DNA from: Acanthochlamys bracteata
Taxonomy: Eukaryota; Streptophyta; Magnoliopsida; Pandanales; Velloziaceae
Length of the DNA: 64,000 bases
Direction: 5' to 3'
Assembly (NCBI GenBank): GCA_019914995.1
Contig: CM034126.1
Coordinates: 6,205,001 to 6,269,000 of the forward strand
Part shown: positions 49,990 through 60,800 of the stretch, one piece after another
Numbering within the stretch: position 1 is the stretch's first letter
Layout of the letters: the number at the start of each line of letters is the position of its first letter
The notes under the pieces: generated by a model
What the model saw: only the letters and a program-made list of their open reading frames with translations
Databases searched by the model: none
What the model was told of the DNA's origin: nothing
Position numbers and translations under genes: made by a program

Positions 49990-51190
49990 AAGCTTAATCA
50001 TTGAAAAATGATCAAACATTAGCAAAATAATCTTTTTAAAAGCACTTTCTCCAACAATATTATTTCATAAACAATTTTTTCCTGCCAATTTATTCATTAC
50101 ATGTATTCCAGAAAATAAATTAATTACCTGTAAACTGTTTTTGGGGAACTGTTTACATATAAATTATTTTCACATATCAACTAATTTATGAGCTGCTTTT
50201 CACATAACTCTATAAAGTATTTTCATATAATAGCTAATCTGTAAACTGTTTCGATAACAATTTATTCATAAACTATTTCCCACTAATTTATTCGTAAACC
50301 AGTTAATATATAAATATTTCCCACTAATTTATTCACTAACTATTCAATAATAATTTATTCATAAAACTGTTTTAATATCAGCTTATTTCATAAGCTGTTT
50401 TTTAATAACAAAACATCTGTAGGTTGTTTTCAAATGCTAACTTGTTCATAAGATATTTTAGCTTTCCAAGTTATCTATAAGTTGGTTTAGTAACAACTTA
50501 TTCATAAAGTATTTTCACATAGTAACCTATTTAATAAGTGTTATCACACATTGCTTTATTAATAAATTGTGTTTCAAAAACAACTTAATTATAAGCTATT
50601 TTTACATTCCAACTTATTTACAAGCTATTTTTCAATATCTACTTATTCATAAGCTACTTTGACACTATTTTTTCAAGAGCAACTTATTTATAAGCTAATT
50701 TCATTTGTCGGCTTATCCATAAGTTAGTTTTTGACAACTAGCTTATTTATAAATATTTTTTTAATAACAATTTATCCGTAAGTTATTTCAAATGCCGCCC
50801 ACAAGTTATTTTTCAATAACATTTTCTATAAAGCTATTTCCACAAATATACCTATTAATAAGTTGCTCATAAAAGTAGTTTATAATAAACTGATATATGA
50901 AAAATAAGTTATAAGTAATGTATTATTTGAAAAGAACTTATCATTGTCTAAGCTTCTTTACGGAACAGCTTATGATTTAGTGCTTGTTTAGTAAAACTAA
51001 CAAATTTATTGATATATGCTAACATATTGTGAATAAGAAGATATTTGAGTTTCGCTTATGAATAAGCTGGTTTCGAAATTGATTTATGGATAAGCTATTA
51101 TTAACAAATAGCTTGGATATAAGTTGGTACGTAACATTGAAATAATTTATCTACAAGTTGTTATTAGAAAAACAATTTAATGGATATAAG
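49990..51190. repeat. foldback-like array of degenerate AACTTATTCATAAGCT repeats
   Basis: Some forty imperfect units of about 22-30 bp, built on AACTTATTCATAAGCTATTTT, run from about 49,995 to 50,870. From about 50,880 to 51,190 the same words appear largely inverted (GCTTATGAATAAGC, GGATAAGCTATTA). Flanks at 49,811 (CGTTTGTTTTTAATG) and 51,260-51,287 (CACAAAAATAAACAAGC) are weakly inverted to each other. Non-coding; it looks like a DNA transposon of foldback or subterminal-repeat type sitting downstream of RSH1. No target duplication was fixed. Confidence 0.55.
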
Positions 51191-51607
51191 TTGTTAATAC
51201 ATAGTATTTCCGTTATTTGAATTACATGAAAGCACACATTGAAATTGGAATTGCTCCAATTTGACGTTCACAAAAATAAACAAGCATCGCAGTGCTTTAC
51301 TTAGCTTGAAATTTTAGTTTTACCTTAAACAAAAATAAGAGTTTGGAAGAGTTTTTATGTTTAATTTGCTACTAAAAATTTTAATTTCAAATTCTATATT
51401 GAAATTTCACTTTCAAACTCTATTTTTTAACAACTATGTTTTTAAAACTTAAAATTCACTAACGACTCATTTTCAATAAAATATAAATATTAAAAACTAA
51501 ACTCACTTTTAATAATAATTTTATTTAATTCATATAAAACTTTATGATGTATAATTTATTTATATTTTTAAAATTAAAAATTTATTAAAATAAAATTTAA
51601 ATAAATA

Positions 51608-51985
51608 ATTATAAGTATGGAATAGGATGCAGACACATTATTTATCATACATATATGGTGTTAAATCAATGAATATGATACAGACATCTTATCAGCGAAC
51701 GGCTATAATGCGCTCTAGTATTTTTAACCTAAATATTTTTCGAATGTCCTCGATCGAAGCATTCTCAAACATTTTCTCCTCTCCACTCCGCAGCGGTGTC
51801 TTCTGCTCCGCCTCCAACTGTGCGAAATCGAGTTCACCGCACTCGTTGTCGGCTCGATTTCGCAACAGAGAGTCTCCATTTCGGCTTTTAATTAAGATTT
51901 CCGCTCGATTTCGTTTGATTCCGGCTAAATCGAGCTCTTCGCGACTCGATTTTTCGATTTCGAGTTCGGCAGTTGAGAATGATTG
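51608..51985 (+). repeat. MULE left terminal inverted repeat
   Basis: Pairs with 57,240-57,585 as described for the whole element. Its inner part is rich in CTCGATTTCG words. A 128-codon open frame across it is a by-product of the repeat. Confidence 0.75.
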
Positions 51986-52049
51986 CTGCCTAATTCTTTT
52001 AAATTTTTGCTGATTTGTTTTCTTTTTTGTGATTTTTTTTTATTTTCAC

Positions 52050-52205
52050 TGATTTGTTTTATGATGTAATGAATTTATTTTATGATCTATTAGATTTATT
52101 TCTATTATATTAGATTTGTTTCGCGGTGTATTGAACTTATTTCATGGTGTATTGTATTTGATTATAGTGTATTGAATTTGATTTACTGTATATTAGTTTT
52201 TTATT
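52050..52205 (+). repeat. degenerate minisatellite inside the MULE
   Basis: Units of about 20-25 bp built on GATTTRTTTTATGRTGTATT recur six to seven times with drift, just inside the left terminal repeat. Confidence 0.6.
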
Positions 52206-53520
52206 TATGGCGTAATGGATAGTTTGGGCTGGAAACGATATGTTGAATATATATTTACCAAAACAGGGATGTTGGAATATATTGATGAGGTAATGATAAG
52301 GATGGAAAGAAATTTCTTACTCAATTCACTGACTCTTTAATATAGTAAAGCAGTAAAGATGCCACTAGCAAAGTCGAACAACAACCATTGACCTGTGATT
52401 AGAGAAGATAGTACAGAGAGTGAGAGAACGTTGAATGGTTTCGGATAGTCCTGGTATCGGTAGTATCTATGAATTTTAGTGCCTACAGTAAAAGCATCAA
52501 CTTTGAGGTTGCTTTCTGTCTTTCTCTCTATTGTTGATGAAAGAACGCTGGAAATCTAACTCCTATTGTGATATGCAACCCGATGCTGGATGTGTAACGT
52601 TTTGTTTCGAAATAAAATTCGATGCTGAAAATGTAGCGTGAATATAGTAGACGTTGTAATTCTTCTTTTCTTCCACTCTATTGTAAATTTTCTCTTTGTT
52701 GAAATGTAATTTGATGTTGTAATTTTTCTTTCTCTATATTATAATCCTTTCTGTTGTGAAGTGAAATGTTCACGATCAAAATTTACTTTCAAAATAAATT
52801 ATTATCAAGTTATCGATCAAAATCTTCCTCAAATATATTGAACTAAATTATTTTTATTTTACCAAATGATTATAAATAGCGATTAAAAATATTAACAAAT
52901 CTTTCTCAACTGATTGTGATTAAAATTAATATAGATTATATCAATATAGATAACACCAACGATTCAAGCTATATTTAATGACAACTTCATGCTGTATTTA
53001 ATCACGCTCACAACATCTATCATTAAATGGTTGCTGCAGTCGCCACCAACTTTGTCTCGCGCTGATTCTTTTCCCCGTGTTCTATGTTCTGTTTCTCTCT
53101 TTCTGCAACATTTTATTTCTTCTTCGTCTTCCTTCTTGCTCTGCATTGCTTTCAATTTGTAGCGATATAAAACTAATTATTTTTTTTTCTTATTCTCCCT
53201 TTGATACAAAGCAAATATTCAACATTCTTCCCAAGCTCGTCTCCTCTTCTTTATAGTTCAACTCACTATAAAGTTTGAAGAAAATATTTTAACTGATAAA
53301 TTTGTTACTAAATTTTATTTTGTTAAAATTTATATTACTTAACTTAAAACAAGCATAATAAAATAAAAAATAAGACTTTGCAGCTGTTAACTTAATTTTT
53401 GTTGTACTGAAAGTGGAACACAAGATAAAAACTGATTAAGAACAGAAAATATTTTAAAATAAAATACATCTGTTATGTTATAACTTTTCAAAATTTTAAT
53501 GCAAATCTTTTTTATAGATT

Positions 53521-55900
53521 TTGAAACAAATAAGGTCGAGTGCTTTGCTGCATCAACTCAGAATGTGACAATAGAGAAGGAAAAGTCACCATATTAGATA
53601 TAGTTATTCCAACTCTTGAACTTGCAAAAGATACTTATATGTATTATGGAAGAGCAACCGAATTTAGTGCGGTTATTTGAAATACCAAACAAAGAAAAGA
53701 TTCCGACAAGGTCACTGCTTGTTTAATAACTTATCAGAGTTTTGTTATGACAGAAACCATATCAAGAAACAAACGGATGAGAACCTGCATAGAGAATTTA
53801 TTAAACAGAAGAGAAGTACGTCCATAGTGAAATGCAATTTTCCTGCAAGATTGAAGATGACAAATCAACTCACCGAATAGTGAAATGCGGATGTCCTACA
53901 AGATTGAAAGTGACAAATCAACTCACCGAATTATGGAAGGTGATTCAGTATAATGGTGCGCATAATGACAACTTTGTGAAAGGTGATTGAATGCGGATGT
54001 GCATGTCTTTTTGTAAGCATATGCTTGCTGAAGTGAAGATGTTGATTAACAGCATACTCGTGAATAAAATTACAGATATTCTCAATAAATCACGGATTGA
54101 TTTTGATAATAGAGACTGTTGGAATTATTGGGAACTATCGAAATAGCACAAAAAACTTGACGAAGGGGATACAACTGCAATGTTTGCTTTTTTTAAAAAG
54201 AAAAGTATAGAAAATTCAAATTCTTTTATGCAATACAAATGGATAGCGAAGCAAGAATAATAAATATTTTTGTGTAAATGGTCGATCTCGTCTATAATGT
54301 CAGTAATTTAGGAATGTGATATTCTTTGATACAATATATTATACAAACGTGTATGAAATACCGTTTACCTCATTTACTGGAATGAATCACCATATATAGT
54401 CAATTTTATTTGATTGTGCATTACTTTTGGATTGGATAAAAGAGTCTTTCCATTAGCTTTCTTAAACTTGGCTTGCAGCTATTGAGGGCGTGCTTCATCT
54501 TCTTTTATTACAGATTATGACAGAGCTATAACTGTATCAGTTGAGTAGTTATTTTTCAATACACGACATCGATTTTACTTGTGACATATGATCAACAAAG
54601 TTCTTGAAAAGGTCACATACATTTATTTCAAAAAATCACAATTAAAAAAAGATATATGAATGTGCATTAGAGATATTTATACTCCTGGTGCTTTTGAAAT
54701 TAGATGGAATGAATTGATATGTACAATTTGGAAGAAAAAGAATAGCTTCAAGGGATCTACGAAATTCGAAAAAAAAGTAAATCCAGCTTATCATTTGGAC
54801 ACTTTTGATACTGCCATAAATATTACAGAGCATTCTGAAGGTATGAACTCTATTTACAATATTTTTTTCCACCCAACAATAACTCTTTGTGATGGTGAAG
54901 AACAATAAGTGTTTGGTTAAAATTGTTGAAAAAAAAGAAAAAGATGATTATATTATCGAATACTCTGATCGCATTGTAAATGATCATGCTTTTTTTTTGA
55001 AGAATGCAATAAGTGTGTATATTAGAAATGTGTACGACATATATTCAGAAATGTGTTTGAGAAAGCTCACGTAGAGTATGTTCTATATGAAGATGAAAAA
55101 GATAGTGATGACTGCACGACTTATACTTACAAGTTTCGAGTGCTAGGTGACTATCGTGTATGGAAGGTAAAATTCACCATGCAACGAAAGAAAGCTACTG
55201 TAAATGCAAATTTGTTGAGTTTGTTAGCATTTCTTGTGAACAATTTATGAAAAAGTTTCAGTCCTATGACATAGAAATACTTGTTAACTTCATTTTTAAG
55301 ATGCGGATGAAATTTGCTAACAAATATAGAGCTGAGTATAATGATAGAGTAGTACGAAGCCATGAGCATTCTAACGTATTAAGAATTATCCAACTTTTAA
55401 AGATTTTCACTCAATTGGCTTATGAAACTGGTAAACTAGACGAGACTTTCAATTGATGTTGCAAACATTACAAAAATTATCACTGCAGATAAATAAAGTA
55501 ATGAAAACTAATGAGAGCTTAAAAGACTATTTATGTATTGTTTTAGGAGAGCACACAAGTTGGTGTTAATGCATATCGAGTTCTAATTTTGAATCTAAAT
55601 ATTTCATAAATAAGAGCAAAAGAAAGAGAAGAAGCTTCTATTAATAGTAGTAGTAGAATAGAAGGAGGTTTCAAAAAATCCCTTACAAGAGCAAAAGCGA
55701 AGATATATAAAAAATGTGCTTGTTGTAATAAAAAGGGTGTTAAATACGACAAGTAAAACTGTCTTGAAAAATCAAATATAAAGAAGAAAACAGTTATTGA
55801 TAAAGATACTGATGAAACCAATCTTAGTGATGATAATGAATCCATAAATATAATTAATCTCAACAACAGTGATGTTGAATTATCAATAGGTGATGACTTT
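53521..55900 (+). pseudogene. MULE transposase relic, FAR1/FRS-like
   Basis: Broken plus-strand frames follow the FAR1/MULE order. A FAR1-type DNA-binding piece at about 53,677-53,975 has VKCGCPTRLKVTNQLTELWK, then NGAHNDNF, a relic of the HNH end. The transposase core region contains TTAMFAFFKKK (about 54,175), the second catalytic-region block FITDYDRAI (about 54,510) with NTRHRFYL, and IYTPGAFEIRWNELI (about 54,675). MNSIYN-like text follows. A SWIM zinc-finger block at about 55,190-55,260 reads CKCKFVEFVSISCEQF, where CxC and C remain but the final His is Gln. A short Cys-rich tail CACCNKKG lies near 55,715. Stops, frameshifts and a 53-bp duplication disable it. Confidence 0.75.
53824..53929 (+). 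repeat. 53-bp tandem duplication in the FAR1-like domain
   Basis: Two adjacent copies (53824-53876 and 53877-53929) share ATAGTGAAATGC at the start and GACAAATCAACTCACCGA at the end. Because 53 is not a multiple of three, the second copy is out of frame with the first and a stop falls at the junction. Confidence 0.8.
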
Positions 55901-56639
55901 TGAGATAAAATTATATAAGCTTTGTGACTTTTGTTCAAATATAAATGTGTATTTTGTTGAAGCTTGCTCTTTGTGTTAGATGAAATTGTACATGTTCGCT
56001 CTCTGTTCAAACTTGCTCTCTATGACTTTTGCTCAAGCGTGACCTCTCTTCGCTACCTTCTTGCTCTCTGTTTGTTGTCTTTTTGCTTTCTGTTTGATGT
56101 AAAATTGCTCTATTTTTACTGCTTTTTTGTTCTCTGTTTGATGTACAAATTTTTTTTGTTTGCTCCAGCTTATTCTCTATTTGCTATAAAATTGCTCTCT
56201 ATTTGTTGTGTAGAGAGGAAGAGGAGGGAGGCTCAGAGATAACGGTCTTAATCAATCCCTAAGATTCAAATTACTGTTTCAAACTATCTATTGCTCTCTC
56301 TCTCAATACACTGCTAACTCTATTCATTGCTGCAGTAGTTGCCGTTAGTATTTGCTAGTGGTCATCATTACTATATTGTCATGTACTCAAAGAGCAGTGT
56401 GGATTGAGAAAGAAAGAATAGAAAATAATTTTGTAGTATCATTATTGTCTTATCAGTATTTTTAACATTTAACATTTTATAACAGAAAGTTATATTTCCA
56501 ATATTTTTTTCGAAATTAAGCAAACAGAGAACAATTTCGCAACCTGATAATTACCTAATCAATATTTCAAATTTAAAACAAATCAATGAAAATGAAAGTT
56601 AAATAAATTCAAAAAAATTAAAATAAATCATGCTGGAAT

Positions 56640-57240
56640 AGAAACTGAAACTGAACCTACACCGAATGTTAATCGCAAGCCGAAAATCGAAACAGAACAC
56701 TCCATTATGGAGTGAAGAGTTCGAAATTTTTTAGAGGAATACTTCGATCAAGCACATCCGAGGTGTATTTAGATTAAAAAGTTAGAGCTCATCACAGTCG
56801 TTGATTCAACATTATCTGTCTAAGTAAATTATTGAAGACGAAATCGGGCCGAATTTATTTTCAACAACAGAACTAGAATTCAAAATTATAAAATTGAGCC
56901 GCGGAGAGTTCGACTTCAGTCGGAATTGCGAAATCGAGACGGAATTGAAGCCGAAAACGAAATTTGGCTGGAATCATTTTCAACAACCGAATATGAATTC
57001 AAAATCGTGAAACCGAGTCACGAGAGCTCGATTTAGGCCAAAATCGCTAAATCAAACTGAAGTGAGAGCCGGAGATGAAATTGAGCGAGAAATTATGAAA
57101 TCGAGCTGAACAGAAACTGAAAAAAAATCGTATCAAAATCGATCTCAATAGCCGAATCGGAGATTGAAATTATGAAATCGAATCGCAGAACTCAATTTAG
57201 CCAGAATTGTGAAATCGAGTCCCGAAATCGAATGCTCGAG
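56640..57240 (-). repeat. internal extra MULE terminus and GAAATCGAG-rich tandem repeats
   Basis: On the minus strand, 56,835-56,640 repeats the terminal sequence again (GAGCTCTAACTTTTTAATCT, then GATGTGCTTGATCGAAGTATTC), closest to the left terminus. From 56,865 to 57,220 a unit of about 115-165 bp recurs three times, beginning TCAACAACAGAA, TCAACAACCGAA and TCAATAGCCGAA, each continuing into GAATTCAAAAT-like and GAAATCGAG words. Confidence 0.65.
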
Positions 57241-57585
57241 TTAGAGTTAAATTCGGGAAAAATATCGAGCAAAAAATTTTAATAAAAATTTAAATTTTCT
57301 GTTGCCAAATCGAGCCGGCAGCAACATAGAGGACTCAAATTTGCACGATTAGAAGCGAGCGAAAGATGCCGCTGCAGAACGGAGAAAAAAATTATTTAAA
57401 AATACTTGAATCGAGAATCGAGCGCATTTGGAAGATATTTAGGTTAAAAATGCTAGAGCTCGTTACCGCCGTTTGCTAATTAAGTGTCTGTGTGGTAGTA
57501 GTTGATTTCAACACCACGTAACTACCGTGAATAATGTGCCGATACGGATGGATGTGACTGCATTCCATCCCGATAAGTATTACCT
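57240..57585 (-). repeat. MULE right terminal inverted repeat
   Basis: Inverted match of 51,608-51,985. It contains ACCACGTAACT (57,511-57,521) with an ACGT core. The outer end lies about 315 bp before the FPS start codon. Confidence 0.72.
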
Positions 57586-57807
57586 AAATGTACTTAGATT
57601 AGTTTTGTAGCGGATAATTTATCTGACGTCAATGTCCCAAATGCAAAATAGGCTTTTATTGTTTTCTGTGTATTAGATGTAGCTATTCAAGGATTGAACT
57701 TACTAGCAATGATGATTCGAAACATTACGGGGTATCTGGTGAAGCTGTCACTTAACTCACTCACTGAGCTAGCGATCAATCAAATCAATCAGTTCCATCT
57801 CCCTCCC

Positions 57808-57815
57808 TTTATAAG
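57808..57815 (+). promoter_or_regulatory. candidate TATA box of FPS
   Basis: TTTATAAG about 90 bp upstream of the FPS ATG, followed by a pyrimidine-rich leader. Position and sequence suit a plant TATA box; unproven. Confidence 0.45.
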
Positions 57816-57899
57816 TATCAACTTCCATCATCTCCCAATTCCTCCCTCTGTGATTCGCTTTCCCCGCAACTCTTTCACGCTCTCTCAGCGCTTAGCTCG

Positions 57900-60800
57900 A
57901 TGGCGGCGAACGGGAATGTTGCCGACGGCGATCTCCGGTCGGATTTCATAGAGGTTTACCGCATTCTCAAGGCTGACCTGCTGCAAGATCCCGCTTTCGA
58001 TTTCACCGATGATGCTCGCCATTGGGTCGATCGAGTAAGTCACCTTCTCATCCCAATCCCTGATCTGTTCTCTTCCCTCTCGGTTTCTGTTTTTTCTGTT
58101 TTTTTTTTGTAGTATCGATTTGTCGAATTTCTATAGTTAATCGATTGGGTTTATGTTGGGATGTATCCATTTGAACGTGTTGAGTTGTATAGCTGTTGGG
58201 TCAAATCTGACGAATACCATTCTTCTTGTTTTCTTTAAATATTATTATTTTGTTTAGTTTTTCAGTGTGGATCTTCCCTTTTTCTCGTGGTATGCTGTTG
58301 ATCTGTTTCTATTTGAAAATGTTACCTAACATTAATCCAATGCTCTTGTCGTGTGCCTAATCAAATGAATTCGATTGCCTATTTGCTTCACTTTTTCGGC
58401 TGTCTTGGATTTTGAGTTGGTCTATCGGATCGACATTGTTCATGATCTTGTCGCCGCTAATATTAAGCAACATGTTTGCAACAGTGGTCCAGGAATGATA
58501 TGACTTCCTGCAATGGCTGATTGAGAATGGCTTTTAATAGAAGATTAGTATGCTGATGAAAGATTTTAATTGAGAATAACTTTTTGAAAGTGGCTTTTAA
58601 TTGAAAGTCCTGTTAGGATTAGTGAATTTCACTTATTGTATAGAAGAATTTTGAAAATTGTCTGGCGGGAGCCCCATAAATGTTCCGTAGAGCTACATAT
58701 CATATATACACTATTTGATAGTGTGCTCTGATGTTGTCACCGTTTTGTTATTCACCATAGGATTGCTACGATAGTTTCACTGAATCGTTGTGTCCTTATT
58801 TGTTGTAGATGCTGGATTACAATGTTCCTGGAGGTGAGTTGGTATATAGTCATTGTTCCTGGTTTTGGTGTAAGCAATGTCTGTATGCTTGACAGTACTC
58901 TTCCAGAAGATTTACATACATTACAGAGAGAAACTATTAGTGGCAGGCTAAACTTGTCTTTTTTAGGGAAGCTGAACCGTGGAATGGCTGTCGTTGATAG
59001 CTACAAACTGCTAAAAGAAGGAAAGGAACTCAGCAAAGATGAATTCTTCTTGGCCTCGGTTCTTGGCTGGTGCATTGAATGGGTAAACTCCTTTTCGTTT
59101 CTTACTAGTCATCATATCTAAGTTAAGTTGAACTTGATATCAGATAAGAGAATGCCTGTTGATCAATCTGCAACTTTAATCTGTGCAGTTTCAAGCTTAC
59201 TTTCTTATCCTTGACGATATTATGGACAACTCTCACACAAGACGAGGACAACCTTGTTGGTTCAGAATAGAAAAGGTTCACTTCCTTCAGATTATGTGAA
59301 TTCACTATCCAATAATTCTTATTTATTGATGTCGATCTTTTTTCTTTTTATCTTTGTTCATTTATGTTGTGATCCGCACCTTCCATGTGTTTTGCTGCTA
59401 GGAATAGATTTTGACATTCCTTTTTACTATTTTCGAATGACTATTTTTCTTGGTATCTGAAGTTTAAAGATTTTATGCTGTATGTAGCAAGGTGATCCAA
59501 TTTGACCTGTACAACTCAATTGTTGTGGCTCATCAGTGTTTTTTTTTTTAATATAGAAAAGTATCCAATGGTACTTTTCAAGATATGGTCTGTCATTATA
59601 CAATTCTAAGTCTAAAATTCATGTGCATTTTGCCCAACATTCCATACTTTTCCTAAGCTCTACTTTTGCTCTTCTTACTAGGACCTTATGTACAAGATTA
59701 AAGTTTAAATCAGGAAACCTTTGTAGATCTTGTTTAAATCATGAGGATAAAAGCAACAAAATGGCATAACTTCTTTGACAACATAAAGACAATGTGGCTA
59801 TTTCAACTCTCAAGACTGAACTATGGGGTTATATCTTTTCGCCTAGTTCTCGAAATCATTTGACAGTCATGTCGCATGAATTCTCCGGTAGGAATATAGG
59901 CTGCAATTTGTTCATACTTGCTTTCTTTTGTTAGGTTGGACTTATTGCTGCAAATGATGGCATATTACTTCGCAATCACATTTTCCGGATACTCAAGAAG
60001 CATTTCAGGAAACAACCTTATTATGTAGATCTCCTTGATCTGTTTAATGAGGTAATTGCATAAGTCCTTATGTAGTCTTAAACTTATGATTTTTTGTCCT
60101 CACTAAGTTTTTGTATATTGTACTAGGTTGAGTTTCAGACAGCATCAGGGCAATTGCTAGATTTGATAACAACACACGAAGGAGAAAAGGATCTCTCAAA
60201 ATACAAGATGCCAGTGTATGTGGACCTTTACTCTTATCAACAAAAGTTTGCATAACAATGAAGTCTCATTACTAACTATTGTTGGATATCTTGATGTCTC
60301 AAACCCTTATCTTCTTTTGTTTTTCTCCAGCGGTAATATTATAATAACACTACTTTGCATGCAGCTATCGCCGCATTGTTCAATATAAGACTGCCTATTA
60401 CTCATTCTACCTTCCGGTGAGCTGCAATATTTTTGTAATGCAAAATACTTGCAAATCCTAATATACTATCTAGTTTGATTTAAGTCTCGATGTGATATAC
60501 AATCATTTGAAAATAAACATGTGGTTTCAGATGAGATGATAGATAGTGTAAAACTGTTCATGAGAATGCTGACTACAAGTTGTAGAAAGTTTTCATGGAC
60601 TTTAGTTAGCTGAAGGTGCATGATTCCTGTTGCACTGATTCTGTTATTAGTAATCCTGGATTTTGATGATTTGACATTTGATTTTTGTGTACATCCATAT
60701 CATATATTGTCTTCAGACTAATTGTTTCCAATAACTTTATTTTTGTTACAGTTGAACTAAACTTTACGTTGGATAAAGCTAGAAAAATGTTAAGTTATCT

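Larger units (their letters stand above)
51608..57585 (+). mobile_element. Mutator-like element (MULE) with very long terminal inverted repeats, about 6 kb, inactive
   Basis: The left end (about 51,608-51,985) and the reverse complement of the right end (about 57,240-57,585) align along their whole length. Landmarks in the same order are CACATTATTYA, GGTGTTRAAATCAA, ACAGACA, AACGGC, GAGCTCTAG-type, ATTTTTAACCTAAATAT, GCAGCGG, GCTCGATTT-GCAACAGA and GGCTAAAT-GAG. Terminal repeats of roughly 350 bp are typical of MULEs. Between them lies a FAR1/FRS-like transposase relic. Exact termini and the expected 9-11 bp target duplication could not be fixed by eye. An extra internal copy of the terminus is present at about 56,640-56,835. 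Confidence 0.75.

Noticed and set aside
49990-51190. CRISPR-like array
   Set aside because: Units are degenerate, vary in length and show no unique spacers of constant size; the rest of the window is plant nuclear DNA.
51627-52013. 128-codon plus-strand frame as a gene
   Set aside because: It lies wholly in the MULE left terminal repeat, which recurs inverted at the right end.
55543-56010. 155-codon minus-strand frame
   Set aside because: Antisense to the tail of the transposase relic and low-complexity GCTCTCT-type DNA; Leu/Ser-rich with no domain.
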